Source of the DNA: Pseudomonas sp. KNUC1026
GTDB taxonomy: Bacteria; Pseudomonadota; Gammaproteobacteria; Pseudomonadales; Pseudomonadaceae
Reading direction: 5' to 3'
Length of the DNA stretch: 64,000 bases
Assembly (NCBI RefSeq): GCF_021650705.1
Contig: NZ_CP087138.1
Coordinates: 3,348,001 to 3,412,000 of the forward strand
Below the pieces are notes generated by a model that worked only from the letters and a program-made list of their open reading frames with translations, did no database searches and was not told where the DNA came from. Made by a program: the position numbers and the translations under genes. Below, piece after piece: positions 1 through 7,565 of the stretch (the stretch's first letter is position 1; the number at the start of each line of letters is the position of its first letter).

Positions 1-86
1 AAGAAGCCGATCGCCGCACTGACCTGAACGAATACGAACAGCTCCAGCACGGGGAAAAGAATCAGTAAAAACAGAAAGGCACGCAT
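1..86 (-). CDS. fxsA: FxsA family membrane protein (5' part only)
   Basis: Only the first 28 codons lie in the window; the gene runs off the left edge. The N-terminus begins MRAFLFLLILFPVLELFVF, a hydrophobic segment with the LFPxLE pattern typical of FxsA. FxsA is an inner-membrane protein named for suppressing exclusion of phage T7 by the F plasmid; its normal role is unclear. A GAGGA ribosome-binding site lies about 9 nt before the ATG. In other pseudomonads it sits next to groESL, which would be just outside this window (from memory). Confidence 0.8.
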   Translation of the reverse strand, partial: MRAFLFLLILFPVLELFVFVQVSAAIGF

Positions 87-148
87 CAATGATGTCCTCG
101 ACGCAAGATTGCCTGCGTTAGATGCAGGCGAGTGGCCGAAATTCAAGG

Positions 149-874
149 TCAGCCGATCGAGCGAGGCGGCCAGGCATCGGTGTGGGCCAGTGCTACCAAG
201 GCTTCGCGTACTTGTTTCGGCGTATTACAGGTACTGCTGAACGGCAACCAATGGAGGCGCTGGCCGATACGCAAGTGGAACCCTTCGCTATCCACCCCGG
301 CCATCACTGCCTGGGTGTGTACCGGTAGTTTTGCCAATTGGACGTAGTGGGCAATGGCCTTGGCATGGTCGGCATTCATATGTTCGACCATGCCCCGCTC
401 CACCTCACCGGCGAAGGGGTTGGCCAGCGTTACCTCGTCCAGCCAATGAATGGCGCCAAAACCGCCGATATAGCGGTGGCGTACCGGCACCAACACCCAG
501 AAGTCGAAATCATGCGCCCGGTCATACTCGGCCGCTTCCGGGAAATAACGATAGTAGCGCTCGGCCGCAGCATCGATCTGCGTTTGCCCTTCCAGTTGCT
601 GTGCGTGCGCCATGATCGTCAGGCGAGCCGCCGCCTGGGCGTCATCGGCGCCCGGCTCAGCCAGCAGCAGCGAGCACTTCGGATCGGCCTTGAGGTTACG
701 GGTGTGCTGGGCAATGCGGCTGATCAACAACAGCGGCCTGCCTTGGGCATCCAGGCAGTACGGCGCGACAGAGCCGAACGGAAAGCCCGGCATGGCCTGG
801 GATTGAGTGGCCAGAGCGCCTTGGTACTGGCTCAGCAACAGGGCACGGGCGGCGATGGAAGGGGTTTCAGCCAT
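149..874 (-). CDS. HugZ-like heme-utilisation / PNPOx-fold protein with DUF2470 domain
   Basis: A 241-residue protein with two parts. An N-terminal split-barrel domain of the pyridoxamine-phosphate-oxidase type has the family signature PGFPFGSVAPYCLD near residues 29-42. A C-terminal DUF2470 domain has VEHMNADH near residues 164-171. HugZ proteins bind and degrade heme in some bacteria, but many relatives are uncharacterised, so the enzymatic role is inferred from family only. It lies between fxsA and a DUF481 gene on the same strand, with no obvious operon partner. Confidence 0.8.
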   Translation of the reverse strand: MAETPSIAARALLLSQYQGALATQSQAMPGFPFGSVAPYCLDAQGRPLLLISRIAQHTRNLKADPKCSLLLAEPGADDAQAAARLTIMAHAQQLEGQTQIDAAAERYYRYFPEAAEYDRAHDFDFWVLVPVRHRYIGGFGAIHWLDEVTLANPFAGEVERGMVEHMNADHAKAIAHYVQLAKLPVHTQAVMAGVDSEGFHLRIGQRLHWLPFSSTCNTPKQVREALVALAHTDAWPPRSIG

Positions 875-924
875 GGGCGGGGCTCCGGTGTCGAATGCCG
901 GCTACCCTACCACAAGGCTCGAAC

Positions 925-1944
925 TTACCAGGTGACGCCAAAACCTGCGGTGTAGCGGCTGCTGCTCAGGTCGTTGTTGTCCTTGGTGCCGCTGATCAGG
1001 TCTTTTTCGTACTTCACGTTCAGTGAAGCCCATTCGGTGACCTTGTAACGCAGGCCTACCTCGGCATCGAGGCTGTAGTCAGCTGCGCCTGAAAGCGGCT
1101 TGCCCAGTTCACCGGTACTGAACAGCTCGAACGTCTTGCCGATCAGGTAACGGTTGTAGTCCCACTTGAGCGACGCCGAATAAAAGGTATCGGAGGACCC
1201 ATCGGAATACTGGTAGCGGTTGTTATTGATCAGCGTGCCGAGGCTGAACGCGCCCAGTTCGTCATCCCAGAACTGATAGCCAGGGCCGGTACCGATCTGG
1301 CGCTGGCGCGACAGGTCTTCGACGTTGTCGTGCTTGTAGTTGAAGCGCGTCTGCCAGAACCACTTGTCGGTCAGGAAGCGGTCCAGCGCGTATTCGGCGC
1401 TCCAGTTGTCGGTGGTGGTCAGGCCGTTTTCTTTCTCGCGGTTGTATTCGCCATCGGCGGTGTGGCGCCACAGGCCATGGCGAGCGCTGGTCTTGAAGGC
1501 CAGGTTGTAATCATCGGTGTCGTTCTGGGCACGCTTGAAGTCCAGCGCCGCATCGGCGCTGCCCTTCCAGGTGAAGTCCTGAACCAATGGCCGGGGCTTC
1601 ATGATCTGCTGGATGCTGGCAAGGTCAACAGTTTCAGGGGCGCCACCGTCAGCGATCACGACCTTGCCCTCTTCGGCAGGCTGGATCGACCGAGAAACGG
1701 TGTTCTCTTCCTTGCGATCATTGCCCTGCTTGACCAGCAACTCCCGGTCGCTCTGCAGCGTCTTGACCTTTTTCATGTCGATAGGGATGGAGCCACCGTA
1801 GTCGGTGGTCAACATCAACTTGCCGCCGTCGTACACCGTAATGGTGCCCGTCAGGCGATCTCCATTTTTCAACCACACGGTATCGGCAAAAACCGGCGCG
1901 CAAGCGGATGCAACGGCGACGCACAAGAAGGTTCTGGACAACAT
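925..1944 (-). CDS. DUF481 family outer-membrane protein
   Basis: About 339 residues from the chosen ATG. The start MLSRTFLCVAVASACAPVFA gives a Sec signal peptide with an AxA cleavage site after FA. An in-frame ATG at 1980 would add 12 residues and cannot be excluded. After a short domain beginning DTVWLKNGDRLTG, the protein has many alternating amphipathic stretches and ends in GFGVTW. A C-terminal aromatic residue is typical of outer-membrane beta-barrels, and DUF481 proteins are predicted barrels ('salt-induced outer membrane protein' type). Substrate unknown. It is divergent from the ATL gene, and the two share a short upstream region of under 80 bp. Confidence 0.8.
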   Translation of the reverse strand: MLSRTFLCVAVASACAPVFADTVWLKNGDRLTGTITVYDGGKLMLTTDYGGSIPIDMKKVKTLQSDRELLVKQGNDRKEENTVSRSIQPAEEGKVVIADGGAPETVDLASIQQIMKPRPLVQDFTWKGSADAALDFKRAQNDTDDYNLAFKTSARHGLWRHTADGEYNREKENGLTTTDNWSAEYALDRFLTDKWFWQTRFNYKHDNVEDLSRQRQIGTGPGYQFWDDELGAFSLGTLINNNRYQYSDGSSDTFYSASLKWDYNRYLIGKTFELFSTGELGKPLSGAADYSLDAEVGLRYKVTEWASLNVKYEKDLISGTKDNNDLSSSRYTAGFGVTW

Positions 1945-2019
1945 AGGCAAATCGGCTCGGCTGGATGAAGGTTTGGGCATTATCCTTTGGATAACGACAG
2001 ACTGTGGACTGACACGACA

Positions 2020-2391
2020 ATGCCCGATGAGTTCCTGCCCCTGCACGATAAAAGCGTAACGAGCGCGTTACATGACCCGCGCAAGACCGCGCTTTACACG
2101 GTACTTGCGCAGGTGCCGGCCGGTTGCGTGGTGAGCTATGGGCAATTGGCCGAAATGGCCGGGCTGGGCCGCGCGGCGCGTTGGGTAGGGCGCACATTGA
2201 GCCAACTGCCGGAGGGTTCTGCCCTGCCCTGGCACCGCGTGCTCGGTGCGGGCGGGAAACTCTCCCTGGCTGCCGGCACCGCCAGTGGCGACGAGCAACG
2301 TGCGCGCCTGCGCGGTGAGGGGCTTGCCATTACCAACAATCGCGTGGATATCCGCCGGCATGGCTGGCGCCCGATGGATCACTACGGTTAG
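2020..2391 (+). CDS. Alkyltransferase-like protein (ATL, MGMT-related DNA repair)
   Basis: A 123-residue protein of the O6-alkylguanine-DNA methyltransferase fold. The active-site motif PCHRV is replaced by PWHRV (residues 70-74), so the alkyl-acceptor cysteine is missing. This is the hallmark of alkyltransferase-like proteins, which bind O6-alkylguanine and hand the lesion to nucleotide excision repair rather than repairing it directly. The helix-turn-helix region VVSYGQLAEMAG (about 37-48) and RAARWVGRTL match the family. The ATG at 2020 is preferred over a TTG at 1987 because it begins the conserved part. Divergent from the DUF481 gene. Confidence 0.85.
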   Translation: MPDEFLPLHDKSVTSALHDPRKTALYTVLAQVPAGCVVSYGQLAEMAGLGRAARWVGRTLSQLPEGSALPWHRVLGAGGKLSLAAGTASGDEQRARLRGEGLAITNNRVDIRRHGWRPMDHYG

Positions 2392-2425
2392 AGTGCGCCC
2401 TTTGTTTCGCGAGAATACGAGGCCG

Positions 2426-3943
2426 ATGTACCCCATGCCCGGTAAAACCTGGCGAGCCGCACTGGCCGCCTATGCCAGCCCGTCGACGCTCGTACTGCTG
2501 CTTTTGGGATTTGCCGCCGGCCTACCCTACATGCTCGTGTTCTCGACCCTGTCGGTATGGTTGCGCGAAGCGGGAGTCGCCCGCGAAACCATCGGTTATG
2601 CCAGCCTGATCGGCCTTGCCTATGCGTTCAAGTGGGTGTGGTCGCCGCTATTGGACCAATGGCGCCTGCCAGGATTGGGCCGTCTTGGCCGGCGCCGCTC
2701 CTGGTTGGTGCTGGCCCAGGCCATGGTGGCGCTGGGCCTGGTCGGCATGAGCTTCTGCGACCCGCAAAAACATCTGCCTTGGCTGATCGCCATCGCTGTG
2801 CTGGTGGCCTTCGCCTCGGCGACCCAAGACATCGCCGTAGACGCCTACCGCCTGGAAATCGCCGGCGACAGCCGCCAGGCTGCCCTGGCCGCCAGCTACA
2901 TGGCGGGCTACCGGGTTGCAGCGTTGCTGGCCACGGCAGGTGCGCTGTTCTTTGCAGAAGGCTTCGGCTCTACCGGGTTCGCCTACCTGAACTCCGCGTG
3001 GGCCAGCACTTACCTGCTGTTCGGCTTGCTGATGCTGCCGGCACTGCTCACCACCTTGCTCATGCGCGAACCCGACGTGCCACTGCCCACGCAGCTGTCG
3101 GCGGCACGCTACAACTTCATGCACCAGATCGCCTCGGTGGTGGTGCTGATCATCCTGCTGGTCTCTGTGCCGGCGATGTTCACCCAGCTCTACAACACCG
3201 ATTTCGCTGCCCTTTTCAACGGCAGCCTGAGCCTGATGGACCTGCTGCTCGAAGACCGCGCCTTCCTGCGCGCGATTCTCTACATCACCCTTACCGTACT
3301 GTGCCTGTCCTCGGTGGGCCGCAAGGGGCTGGCCCCGGTGCTCACCCCGGTGAACGACTTCATGCTGCGCTACCGCTGGCAGGCACTGCTGTTGCTGGGG
3401 CTGATCGCCACCTACCGCATGAGCGACACGGTGATGGGCGTGATGGCCAACGTGTTCTACATCGACATGGGCTTCACCAAGGACCAGATCGCCAGCGTCA
3501 GCAAGCTGTTCGGCCTGGTGATGACCCTGGTCGGTGCCGGTGTCGGTGGGCTGCTGATCGTGCGCTTCGGCATCTTGCCGATCCTGTTCATCGGTGGCGT
3601 GGCGTCGGCAGGCACCAACCTGCTGTTTCTGATGCTCAGCGACATGGGGCCCAACCTTGAAATGCTGGTGGTCACCATCTCCCTGGACAACTTCAGCTCA
3701 GGCATGGCCACGTCAGCCTTCGTGGCTTACCTGTCGAGCCTGACCAACCTCAAGTTCTCCGCCACCCAGTACGCGCTGCTCAGCTCCATCATGCTGCTGC
3801 TGCCTCGGTTGATCGGCGGCTACTCAGGGGTGATGGTGGAAAAGTGGGGCTACCACAACTTCTTCCTGGCCACGGCCCTGATGGGCGTGCCGACGTTGAT
3901 ACTGATCATGGTGCAGGCGCGCGTTCAGCTGAAGCCTGAATGA
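2426..3943 (+). CDS. ampG: AmpG family muropeptide MFS transporter
   Basis: About 505 residues, very hydrophobic, with roughly 14 predicted membrane segments. The N-terminal part (LLGFAAGLPYMLVFSTLSVWLREAGV, given here as two pieces: LLGFAAGLPYMLVF and STLSVWLREAGV) and FASATQDIAVDAYR are typical of AmpG permeases. AmpG imports GlcNAc-anhydromuropeptides from the periplasm for cell-wall recycling and can feed AmpC beta-lactamase induction. The start at ATG 2426 follows a GAGG four bases upstream; a second ATG at 2435 is also possible. The gene starts 34 bp after the ATL gene on the same strand and ends at a strong terminator. Confidence 0.9.
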   Translation: MYPMPGKTWRAALAAYASPSTLVLLLLGFAAGLPYMLVFSTLSVWLREAGVARETIGYASLIGLAYAFKWVWSPLLDQWRLPGLGRLGRRRSWLVLAQAMVALGLVGMSFCDPQKHLPWLIAIAVLVAFASATQDIAVDAYRLEIAGDSRQAALAASYMAGYRVAALLATAGALFFAEGFGSTGFAYLNSAWASTYLLFGLLMLPALLTTLLMREPDVPLPTQLSAARYNFMHQIASVVVLIILLVSVPAMFTQLYNTDFAALFNGSLSLMDLLLEDRAFLRAILYITLTVLCLSSVGRKGLAPVLTPVNDFMLRYRWQALLLLGLIATYRMSDTVMGVMANVFYIDMGFTKDQIASVSKLFGLVMTLVGAGVGGLLIVRFGILPILFIGGVASAGTNLLFLMLSDMGPNLEMLVVTISLDNFSSGMATSAFVAYLSSLTNLKFSATQYALLSSIMLLLPRLIGGYSGVMVEKWGYHNFFLATALMGVPTLILIMVQARVQLKPE

Positions 3944-3976
3944 GCTTCTAGCTTCTAGCTTCAAGCCTCGAGCAAA

Positions 3977-4016
3977 GAAAAAGCAGATCTGCACGGCGGT
4001 GCAGGTCTGCTTTTTG
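3977..4016. terminator. Bidirectional rho-independent terminator
   Basis: A long hairpin with arms AAAAAGCAGATCTGCAC and GTGCAGGTCTGCTTTTT around a GGC loop. It has an A run on one side and a T run on the other, so it can serve both converging genes, ampG and mscS. Just before it, 3943-3972 holds short GCTTCTAGCTTCAAGC-like repeats. Confidence 0.85.
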
Positions 4017-4032
4017 TTGTCGCTGGCGGCTC

Positions 4033-4884
4033 TCAGCTGGAAGCTGGTGAGCTGTTTTCCTGGACCACTCGGATGACGCGCTGCGGATAGGGGATATCAA
4101 TCCCAGCCTCACGCAGGCGATCGCGCACTTCCAGGTTCAGGCGGTTGGTCATGCCACCCAGGTCCGAGGTGTTGGTCCACAGGCGCAGTTGCAAGGTGAT
4201 GGAGCTGTCGCCCAAGGTGGTGACCGAAGCGTCGGGGGCCGGGTCTTGCAGCACGCGGGGGTCGTTGCCGAACTCCAGCAGGATGTCCATGGCCTTCTTC
4301 AGGTCCGCATCGTAGTCCACGCCCACGTTGTACAGAATCTTGCGCGTCGGCTGGCGGTTGGTGTTGGTGATGATGCCGTTGGACAGCGGGCCGTTGGGCA
4401 TGATGACGGTGCGGTTGTCAGCGGTGCGCAGCACGGTATGGAAGATCTGGATCGCGTCCACCGTACCGGCCACACCTTGCGCCTCGATCCAGTCGCCCAG
4501 GCGGAACGGCCGGAACAGCAGAATCAGCACCCCACCGGCGAAATTGGCCAGGCTGCCTTGCAACGCCAGGCCGATGGCCAGGCCAGCGGCACCGAGTGCA
4601 GCGACGAACGAGGTGGTCTCGATGCCGATCATCGAGGCAACGCTGATCACCAGCATCACCTTCAACGCAATGTTGGCGATGTTGCTGATGAAGCTTTGCA
4701 GGGCAAGGTCGACGCTGCGAATGGCAAGCAACTTACCCACGCGCCGGGTCAACTGGTTGATCAGCCACCAGCCGATGGCCAGGGTGAGAACGGCCAGCAG
4801 CACGCGGCTGCTGTATTGCATGATCATGGGGATCCACGATTGCGAGGTGCGAACCAGGTGGTCGACTTCGGCGTTCAGGTCCAT
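4033..4884 (-). CDS. mscS: Small-conductance mechanosensitive channel MscS
   Basis: A 283-residue inner-membrane channel that opens under membrane tension to release solutes on osmotic downshock. Three N-terminal membrane segments are visible. The pore helix region is rich in Gly/Ala (AALGAAGLAIGLALQGSLAN, about residues 94-113), the classic MscS TM3 pattern, followed by the beta domain (FRLGDWIEAQGVAGTVDAI) and an alpha/beta cytoplasmic vestibule. Length fits E. coli MscS. Convergent with ampG across a shared terminator; yajQ lies upstream on the same strand. Confidence 0.93.
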   Translation of the reverse strand: MDLNAEVDHLVRTSQSWIPMIMQYSSRVLLAVLTLAIGWWLINQLTRRVGKLLAIRSVDLALQSFISNIANIALKVMLVISVASMIGIETTSFVAALGAAGLAIGLALQGSLANFAGGVLILLFRPFRLGDWIEAQGVAGTVDAIQIFHTVLRTADNRTVIMPNGPLSNGIITNTNRQPTRKILYNVGVDYDADLKKAMDILLEFGNDPRVLQDPAPDASVTTLGDSSITLQLRLWTNTSDLGGMTNRLNLEVRDRLREAGIDIPYPQRVIRVVQENSSPASS

Positions 4885-4990
4885 TCAACTCTCCTATCCA
4901 ATACATCCACGACGGGGCCCAACCCCCGCCGTAGTCAGCTTCCGACGCCCAAGCGGCGCTTGCGGTTCCCCGCCTGTCGCCGCCCTTAGC

Positions 4991-5470
4991 TCAATCGCGG
5001 AAGTTGTTGAACTGCAGCGGCATGCCGAATTCGTGGCCGCGCAGCGCCGCGATGGCTTCCTGCAGGTCGTCGCGCTTCTTGCCGGTGACGCGCACTTGCT
5101 CGCCCTGGATAGACGCCTGCACCTTGAGCTTGGCGTCCTTGATGTGGCTGACGATCTTCTTGGCCAGCTCTTTATCGATGCCTTCGCGCAGCACCGCGTC
5201 CTGTTTCATTTCCTTGCCCGAGGCATAGGCGTCCTTCACCTCCAGGCACTTTACGTCGATCTTGCGCTTGACCAGGCTCATGCGGAGGATTTCCAGCATG
5301 GCCTCGAGTTGGAACTCAGCCTCGGCGGTCAGGCTCACGGTCAGCTCCTTGAAGGCGAAGCTGCCCTTGCCGCGCAGGTCGTAGCGGCGGTCCAGTTCCT
5401 TGATTGCGTTGTCGACCGCGTTGGTCACTTCATGCTTGTCCAGCTCGGATACAACGTCGAACGAAGGCAT
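4991..5470 (-). CDS. yajQ: YajQ family nucleotide-binding protein
   Basis: A 159-residue protein beginning [20 protein letters not shown], the invariant YajQ start. It has two ferredoxin-like domains and conserved stretches such as FNNFRD at the C-terminus. YajQ homologues bind cyclic di-GMP in Xanthomonas and Pseudomonas and have been linked to transcription control and to phage phi6 transcription. A consensus AGGAGA ribosome-binding site precedes the ATG by 8 bases. Its neighbour across the intergenic region is a degenerate GGDEF protein, which is suggestive but does not prove a shared pathway. Confidence 0.93.
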   Translation of the reverse strand: MPSFDVVSELDKHEVTNAVDNAIKELDRRYDLRGKGSFAFKELTVSLTAEAEFQLEAMLEILRMSLVKRKIDVKCLEVKDAYASGKEMKQDAVLREGIDKELAKKIVSHIKDAKLKVQASIQGEQVRVTGKKRDDLQEAIAALRGHEFGMPLQFNNFRD

Positions 5471-5674
5471 TGAAGGTTCTCCTGTTTGGAAAGTGAATGG
5501 GTAATCCGACCATCGGGCGCACGCACTTTTCGCGCCCGGCTTGACGATAGGAATGCCGGCTCATTATAACGGGTGCCAGCATTACGATATGCCCCGGTTT
5601 CAAGGCAAACGCTCAAGGGACAGCGTCGTATTGAAGTACTGCGGCGGTTTTCTTCCTTTCATTGCGAGCGCTCC

Positions 5675-6625
5675 ATGCCTACCACTCACCTGAGCCTTCT
5701 GCTGGTCAACGACGACCCGGCTATCAATACGCCCATGGCCGCCGTGCTCAACGGCGCCGGCTACGAAGACGTACGCCACTGCGATCATCAGGCCGCCAGC
5801 CGCCATCTGGAGCTGCGCGCGCCTGCCGTGGTAGTCACCAGCGGCCGCCAGGGCCTGGTGCTGGCATCGCAAATACGCCAGCTCGACGAGCGCCACGACC
5901 GCTACACCTGGATCATCCTCATCGACGAGCGCGAAAGCGCACAACTGCTCGACCCGCTCGCCGGGCTGGGTGTAGATGACGTGGTTGCCCCTGATCAAGT
6001 GGCGACGCAACTGCTGCCACGCGTGCATGCCGCCGACCATCTCAGTGCCTTGCTGCTGCGCCTCAAGCACGAAAACCGCCTGCTGCGCGATAACCTCGCA
6101 AGCCTTGAGCAACGCAACCAGGTCGATGCGGTGACGGGCCTTGGCAACGAGCGTTACCTCAAGCAGAAGCTGGTCGACAGCCTGCGACAGATCCACGCCC
6201 GTGGCGGCGCCCTGTGTTACCTGCTGATCGGGCTGCGCAATGGCCAGACATTGCTGCAGAGCCACGGCCAAAGCTTCTACGACGACCTGATGCAGTCGGT
6301 CGCCCGGCGCCTGCAACAGATGGTGCGCCCGCTGGATGTGCTGGTTCGCCTGGACGAACACCATTTCGTGCTGGTCACCCTGCCGGCAGACCTGCAGGAA
6401 TGCGCACCCAGCAGCTTCAAGCGCTTGTTCGACGGCCTGAACCAGAAAGGGTTCCTGACCCAGGCCGGCACCATCGAAGTGCAGGCGGGCGTTGCGCTGG
6501 TGGGTGTCGACGCCGCCTGCCTGCCGATGGACCCGGCCCACCTGCAACGCGAAGCGGCGCAACTGCTGTGCCGCTCTCACGCTGCCGGCGTGGTAACCGC
6601 CAAGCGCATGGTGCCGGTGGGCTGA
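5675..6625 (+). CDS. Degenerate receiver-GGDEF response regulator (probably non-catalytic)
   Basis: A 316-residue cytoplasmic protein with two domains. The N-terminal receiver-like domain (1-120) begins LLLVNDDPAINTPM, with the acidic pair N12-D13-D14, but the phosphorylation site is replaced: the beta-3 segment reads AVVVTSGRQG (51-60) with no Asp. A coiled linker leads to a GGDEF-type domain (150-316) starting DAVTGLGNERYL. Its signature is DEHHF (227-231) instead of GGDEF, so the GTP-binding Gly-Gly is lost. It is therefore unlikely to make c-di-GMP and may be an effector or scaffold. It matches my memory of PA4396, which has the same DEHHF variant. panE follows after one base. Confidence 0.85.
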   Translation: MPTTHLSLLLVNDDPAINTPMAAVLNGAGYEDVRHCDHQAASRHLELRAPAVVVTSGRQGLVLASQIRQLDERHDRYTWIILIDERESAQLLDPLAGLGVDDVVAPDQVATQLLPRVHAADHLSALLLRLKHENRLLRDNLASLEQRNQVDAVTGLGNERYLKQKLVDSLRQIHARGGALCYLLIGLRNGQTLLQSHGQSFYDDLMQSVARRLQQMVRPLDVLVRLDEHHFVLVTLPADLQECAPSSFKRLFDGLNQKGFLTQAGTIEVQAGVALVGVDAACLPMDPAHLQREAAQLLCRSHAAGVVTAKRMVPVG

Positions 6626-6626
6626 G

Positions 6627-7523
6627 ATGGCCCATTGGCACGTGCTTGGGGCTGGCAGCCTCGGTGGGCTGTGGGCCTGCCGCCTGGCGCAGGCGAAGCT
6701 GCCAGTCACCTTGCTGCTGCGCGACTCGGCACGCGTGGCCAGCTACACGCGCGGTGGTGGCCTTACCTTGATCGATGGCGCACACCAACAGCATTGGCCG
6801 CTGCCGGCCGAAACGCTCACTGCACCCGAACCCATCGCCCACCTGCTACTGGCCTGCAAAGCCTACGACGCCTTGCCGGCCGCCCAGGCACTGGCACCGC
6901 GCCTGGTGCCGGGGGCAGTGGTGTTGCTGCTGCAAAACGGGCTGGGCAGCCAGCAAGCGGTGGCCCAGGCCCTGCCCCATGCGCGGTGTATCGCCGTGTC
7001 GAGCACTGAGGGTGCGTGGCGTTCGGCGCAAGGCGCGATCACCCGTGCCGGCGCCGGGCAGAACTGGCTGGGTGACGCCGCAGCGCCCCCGGCCTGGCTG
7101 GCAGACCTGCGCCAGGCCCACATTCCCTTCGAATGGACAGCGGCCATCGAAATGCGCCTGTGGCGAAAACTGGCGATCAACTGTGCGATCAACCCGCTCA
7201 CCGTCTTGCTTGGCTGCGCCAACGGCGAACTGGCGCAACACCGCGATGCGGTCGACGGGCTGTGCCAGGAGCTTTCGACACTGCTGCAGGCGTGCAATCA
7301 ACCCGATGCAGCGGCCGGCTTGAACGAAACGGTCTGGCAAGTCATCGCCAGTACCGCCAGCAATTACTCCTCGATGCTTCAGGACGTTCGTGCAGGCCGG
7401 CGCACTGAAGTCGACTACCTGCTGGGCTACGCCCTGAACCAGGCACATGCGCACAGCCTTCACCTGCCCGCACTCGAAGCTTTGGCCAAGCGCCTGGCTG
7501 CGCGGCTGGCCGCCGGCGTTTGA
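6627..7523 (+). CDS. panE: 2-dehydropantoate 2-reductase (ketopantoate reductase)
   Basis: A 298-residue NADPH-dependent reductase that converts ketopantoate to pantoate in pantothenate (CoA) synthesis. The Rossmann motif HVLGAGSLGGLWACRL (5-20) carries the GxGxxG. The catalytic lysine segment KLAINCAINPLTVLLG and the C-terminal NYSSMLQDVRAGRRTEVDYL are diagnostic. The ATG lies one base after the stop of the degenerate GGDEF gene, so the two are probably co-transcribed and translationally coupled. Some genomes have more than one PanE-like reductase, so the exact substrate is inferred. Confidence 0.9.
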   Translation: MAHWHVLGAGSLGGLWACRLAQAKLPVTLLLRDSARVASYTRGGGLTLIDGAHQQHWPLPAETLTAPEPIAHLLLACKAYDALPAAQALAPRLVPGAVVLLLQNGLGSQQAVAQALPHARCIAVSSTEGAWRSAQGAITRAGAGQNWLGDAAAPPAWLADLRQAHIPFEWTAAIEMRLWRKLAINCAINPLTVLLGCANGELAQHRDAVDGLCQELSTLLQACNQPDAAAGLNETVWQVIASTASNYSSMLQDVRAGRRTEVDYLLGYALNQAHAHSLHLPALEALAKRLAARLAAGV

Positions 7524-7565
7524 TACACTCCCCACGCCTGCACCTCACTTTTACCGGACGCCCCC

